DNA from: an uncultured Limnohabitans sp.
Lineage (GTDB): Bacteria; Pseudomonadota; Gammaproteobacteria; Burkholderiales; Burkholderiaceae_C
Assembly: GCF_937889215.1 (NCBI RefSeq)
Contig: NZ_CALBEX010000284.1
Location: forward strand, 1 to 10,743
Direction of reading: 5' to 3'
DNA: 10,743 nucleotides
Part shown: positions 6,244 to 10,743 of the stretch, one piece after another
How the letters are laid out: each line of letters begins with the position of its first letter
Position numbering within the stretch: the first letter of the stretch is position 1
The notes under the pieces: generated by a model
Database searches by the model: none
Seen by the model: the letters and a program-made list of their open reading frames with translations, nothing else
What the model was told of the DNA's origin: nothing
Program-made: the position numbers and the translations under genes

Positions 6244-7884
6244 TCAGGCCGTGGGCAAACGATGGTCTTTGTACTGTTGGCGCAATTTGGTTTTGAGCAG
6301 TTTGCCCGTGGCCGTGTGGGGCAAGGTGTCGACAAAAACGATGTCATCGGGCAACCACCATTTGGCGATGCGCGTCGACAAATAGGCCATCAACTCTTGG
6401 GCCTCGACCTGTGCGCCCGCCCTGCGCACCACCAACAAAAATGGACGCTCCTGCCACTTGGGATGGGCCACGCCAATCACCGCCGCCTCTGCCACGGCAG
6501 GGTGCGACTGGGTGGTGTTTTCCACGTCGATGGACGAGATCCACTCGCCGCCTGACTTGATCACGTCCTTGGCGCGGTCCACCAATTGCAAGAAACCATC
6601 GGGGTCGATGGTGGCCACGTCGCCCGTGGGAAAGTAGCCTTGCGCGTCCAGCACGGGGCCGCCCTCCCCACGGTAATAACCGCTGGCAATCCAGGGGCCG
6701 CGCACATGCAAGTGACCAAACGCCACGCCGTCCCAGGGCAGGGCCTGGCCCTCTTCATCCACGATTTTCAGATCCACACCCCAAACGCCTCGGCCTTGCT
6801 TGAGCTTGGTCTTGATCAGTTCTTCGGCGGGCAGGCCTGCATGTTTGGGCAACAGTTTGCTGATCACGCCAATCGGGCTGGTTTCGGTCATGCCCCAGCC
6901 TTGTACCACCTCGGCGTTGAACTGTTGTTCAAAACGCTCCAGCATGCCGCGGGCCACCGCCGCGCCCCCAATGCCCACGCGTTTGACCCCCAACTCTTTG
7001 GGGTCCAGGTGCGGGTTGGCATCGAGGTACTGGAACAGCATCAGCCACACCGTGGGCACCCCTTGCGAGAAGGTGACCCGCTCTTGCTTCATCAAGTTGT
7101 AGACGCTTTCGCCATCCAGGTGCGGGCCTGGCAACACCAGTTTGGAGCCCACCATGGCCGCCGCATACGGCGCACCCCAAGCGTTGGCATGGAACATGGG
7201 CACGATCAGCATCAGGGTCTCAGCCGAGCTGATGCCAAACGTGTCAGGGGCCATCTCCATCAAGGTGTGCAGCATGGTGGAACGGTGCGAATACAGCACC
7301 CCTTTGGGGTTGCCTGTGGTGCCTGAGGTATAGCACAGCGATGAGGCGCTGCGCTCGTCAAATTCGGGCCAGGTGTATTCGGTGCTTTGCGCGGCCATCA
7401 GGTCGTCAAAGCACAACACATTGGGCACACCGATGTCGGGCATGTGGGCTTTGTCGGTCATCGCCACAAAGGTTTTGACGGTTTTGAGCAAAGGCGCAAG
7501 TTGCGCCACCAAGGGGGCAAAGCTCAGGTCAAAAAACAGCACCTGGTCTTCGGCATGGTTGACGATGTAGTCAATTTGCTCGGGGAACAAACGCGGATTG
7601 ACGGTGTGCAAAACCGCGCCACTGCCGGACACCCCAAAGTACAGCGCCAAATGGCGGTACGAATTCCAGGCCAATGTGCCCACGCGGTCACCGGGCTGAA
7701 CACCCAGCACACCCATGGCATTGGCGATTTGGCGCGACAAGGTACAAATGCCGCGCCAATCGGTGCGGTGCAACGCCCCTTCAGGCAAACGCGACACGAT
7801 TTCTGTGTCCGGGTGGAATGTGGCGACGTGCTGAATCAGTGAAGAAATGAGCAGGGGGCGATCTTGCATCAGGCCTTGCAGCAT
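6244..7884 (-). CDS. Acyl-CoA synthetase (AMP-forming), AlkK/DmdB-like fatty-acid or 3-methylthiopropionate-CoA ligase
   Basis: Ligase of 546 residues that activates a carboxylic acid to acyl-AMP and then acyl-CoA. ATP-binding P-loop [11 protein letters not shown] at 185-195; FHANAWG (Trp236) at the acyl pocket; GWGMTETSP at 329-337 (adenine contacts); Asp422 in YFPTGDVA; hinge [15 protein letters not shown] at 436-450; catalytic Lys527 in TATGKLLK. The N-terminus [19 protein letters not shown] resembles medium/long-chain ligases of the AlkK type and also DmdB, the 3-methylmercaptopropionate-CoA ligase of DMSP breakdown; I cannot separate these by eye. All catalytic residues are present. The ATG at 7884 has GGAG about 8 bases upstream. 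It is monocistronic: the next gene upstream on this strand is 327 bp away, behind a REPIN, and the phosphatase is convergent. No other fatty-acid or DMSP genes are in view. Confidence 0.93.
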   Translation of the reverse strand: MLQGLMQDRPLLISSLIQHVATFHPDTEIVSRLPEGALHRTDWRGICTLSRQIANAMGVLGVQPGDRVGTLAWNSYRHLALYFGVSGSGAVLHTVNPRLFPEQIDYIVNHAEDQVLFFDLSFAPLVAQLAPLLKTVKTFVAMTDKAHMPDIGVPNVLCFDDLMAAQSTEYTWPEFDERSASSLCYTSGTTGNPKGVLYSHRSTMLHTLMEMAPDTFGISSAETLMLIVPMFHANAWGAPYAAAMVGSKLVLPGPHLDGESVYNLMKQERVTFSQGVPTVWLMLFQYLDANPHLDPKELGVKRVGIGGAAVARGMLERFEQQFNAEVVQGWGMTETSPIGVISKLLPKHAGLPAEELIKTKLKQGRGVWGVDLKIVDEEGQALPWDGVAFGHLHVRGPWIASGYYRGEGGPVLDAQGYFPTGDVATIDPDGFLQLVDRAKDVIKSGGEWISSIDVENTTQSHPAVAEAAVIGVAHPKWQERPFLLVVRRAGAQVEAQELMAYLSTRIAKWWLPDDIVFVDTLPHTATGKLLKTKLRQQYKDHRLPTA

Positions 7885-8047
7885 GTGTGTCTCCGTGTTT
7901 TTTTATAAGAGGCACATCGCCACGCGGGCCAGGTGCCTAGGGGTCAGCCACCGCAAATCACCCAAGCAGTGGTGGTCAGATTTTTAACATAGAAAGGGCG
8001 TTGCGTATATGGCGCGATCGGCGGGCAGCGGGGTTTGAACGAACCTC

Positions 8048-8072
8048 GTCGGACCTGAAGGCACCGACCTAC
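8048..8072 (-). repeat. REP-like palindrome, copy D
   Basis: Minus-strand GTAG head, then GTCGGTGCC, loop TTCA and GGTCCGAC. It is identical to copies C and E except at the sixth base of the palindrome, the variable site of the family. Confidence 0.78.
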
Positions 8073-8102
8073 GAGAGGCGAGGGCAGAGGTGGTTGGTTT
8101 TC

Positions 8103-8127
8103 GTAGGTCGGAGCCTTCAGGTCCGAC
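8103..8127 (+). repeat. REP-like palindrome, copy E
   Basis: Plus-strand GTAG head, then GTCGGAGCC, loop TTCA and GGTCCGAC. With A at the variable site the outer stem is a full 6 bp (GTCGGA/TCCGAC). One G bulges before the inner CC/GG pairs, giving the imperfect palindrome typical of REP elements. Confidence 0.78.
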
Positions 8128-8211
8128 ATTTTTTCCTCCGCAAAGCGCCACTTCAATACAGTTGACGTTCACCGCCCAGGAGGGTCACTCGAAGGCGCTC
8201 AACAAACAATC

Positions 8212-9258
<1,047 letters not shown>

Positions 9259-9364
9259 TGGGAATGGGCTGGTTGGACGGGCATTGTCGCTGACGTTTTC
9301 TGGCGACAGGCTGGGCCTTGATCTGGGGCTGCCCATGGGCCTATTTTAAATAGCCTGATCGCGC

Positions 9365-9416
9365 CCAATCCCGAGGCGGCCCCCGGCGTGTAGGCACGCG
9401 CCGGGGGCCGGATTGG
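9365..9416. terminator. Strong GC hairpin after katG (terminator-like, no T-tract)
   Basis: It lies just beyond the katG stop. An 11-bp perfect stem, GGCCCCCGGCG (9378-9388) with CGCCGGGGGCC (9399-9409), has a 10-nt loop. A further 7-bp stem, CCAATCC (9365-9371) with GGATTGG (9410-9416), lies outside it and is separated by a 6-nt bulge on one side only. No run of T follows on the minus strand, so it may end transcription with help or protect the katG mRNA 3' end. It also separates katG from metH part 1. Confidence 0.6.
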
Positions 9417-9422
9417 CATGCG

Positions 9423-10743
<1,321 letters not shown>

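Larger units (their letters stand above)
8048..8127. repeat. REPIN: two REP-like palindromes head-to-head
   Basis: Composite of copies D and E, 25 bp each, in opposite orientation with GTAG heads facing across a 30-bp spacer. The complementarity continues into the spacer (CTACGA / TCGTAG). The whole 80 bp can therefore fold as one long hairpin in either strand. This is the arrangement described as a REPIN in other proteobacteria, where such elements are moved by RAYT transposases. No RAYT gene is in the window. Confidence 0.78.
7885..8211. other. Intergenic region between metH part 1 and the acyl-CoA ligase gene
   Basis: This 327-bp stretch holds the REPIN (8048-8127) and no supported gene. 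Just before the ligase start, the minus strand has an A/T-rich CTTATAAAAAAA (about 7900-7911) that could hold a -10 element, but I see no convincing -35 partner. Beyond the metH part 1 stop there is a loose inverted repeat (AGCGCC / GGCGCT, about 50 bp apart) with no T-tract. A short frame running out of the REPIN is discussed in the findings. Confidence 0.7.

Noticed and set aside
3251..8127. The five 25-bp repeats as a CRISPR array
   Set aside because: Copies alternate in orientation, sit at two loci 4.7 kb apart with unequal spacers and have no cas genes; the GTAG-plus-palindrome form fits REP elements.
9259..9340. Riboswitch (SAH or cobalamin) in the leader of metH part 1
   Set aside because: The roughly 80-nt leader shows neither the conserved SAH riboswitch core nor a B12 box; only an A/T-rich TATTTAAAAT, possibly a -10 element, is seen near 9350.

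Overview
The window reads as an ordinary stretch of chromosome from a GC-rich betaproteobacterium. Protein character (a NrtA-type binding protein with a Cys/His-rich leader, a stand-alone MetH homocysteine domain, bifunctional KatG) points to the Burkholderiales, probably Comamonadaceae (Limnohabitans/Rhodoferax-like). That placement is inference from remembered family character, not a search. All genes are on the minus strand except one phosphatase.

Layout from low to high coordinates. 1-3089: nitrate/nitrite-type ABC importer, transcribed right to left as binding protein (nrtA) - permease (nrtB) - ATPase (nrtD-like, cut by the left edge). 3090-3450: intergenic DNA with a strong sigma-54 promoter candidate for nrtA, an 18-bp dyad upstream of it, and three copies of a REP-like palindrome. 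3451-5273: two-component pair, PAS histidine kinase then NarL-type response regulator, overlapping by 4 bp; a second sigma-54 -24/-12 match lies just upstream of the kinase. 5468-6214 (+): tyrosine/lipid phosphatase with an HCTAGKDRTG active site. 6244-7884: acyl-CoA ligase of the AlkK/DmdB type. 7885-8211: intergenic DNA carrying a head-to-head REP pair (a REPIN). 8212-9258: stand-alone homocysteine-binding domain of methionine synthase (metH part 1). 9365-9416: strong hairpin. 9423-right edge: C-terminal 60% or so of catalase-peroxidase KatG.

How the genes fit: kinase, regulator and transporter are in tandem on one strand, and both transcription units begin with a -24/-12 element. The simplest reading is a nitrogen-controlled block in which a PAS sensor/NarL-type pair adjusts nitrate uptake; the regulator-target link is inference. 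KatG, MetH part 1, the ligase and the phosphatase look like unlinked housekeeping or stress genes. No mobile element genes, CRISPR array, tRNA or rRNA were seen. I found no clear new multi-gene system. The best leads are the paired sigma-54 promoters, the REP/REPIN family, the extended Cys/His leader of NrtA, and a metH part 1 without its usual partner downstream.
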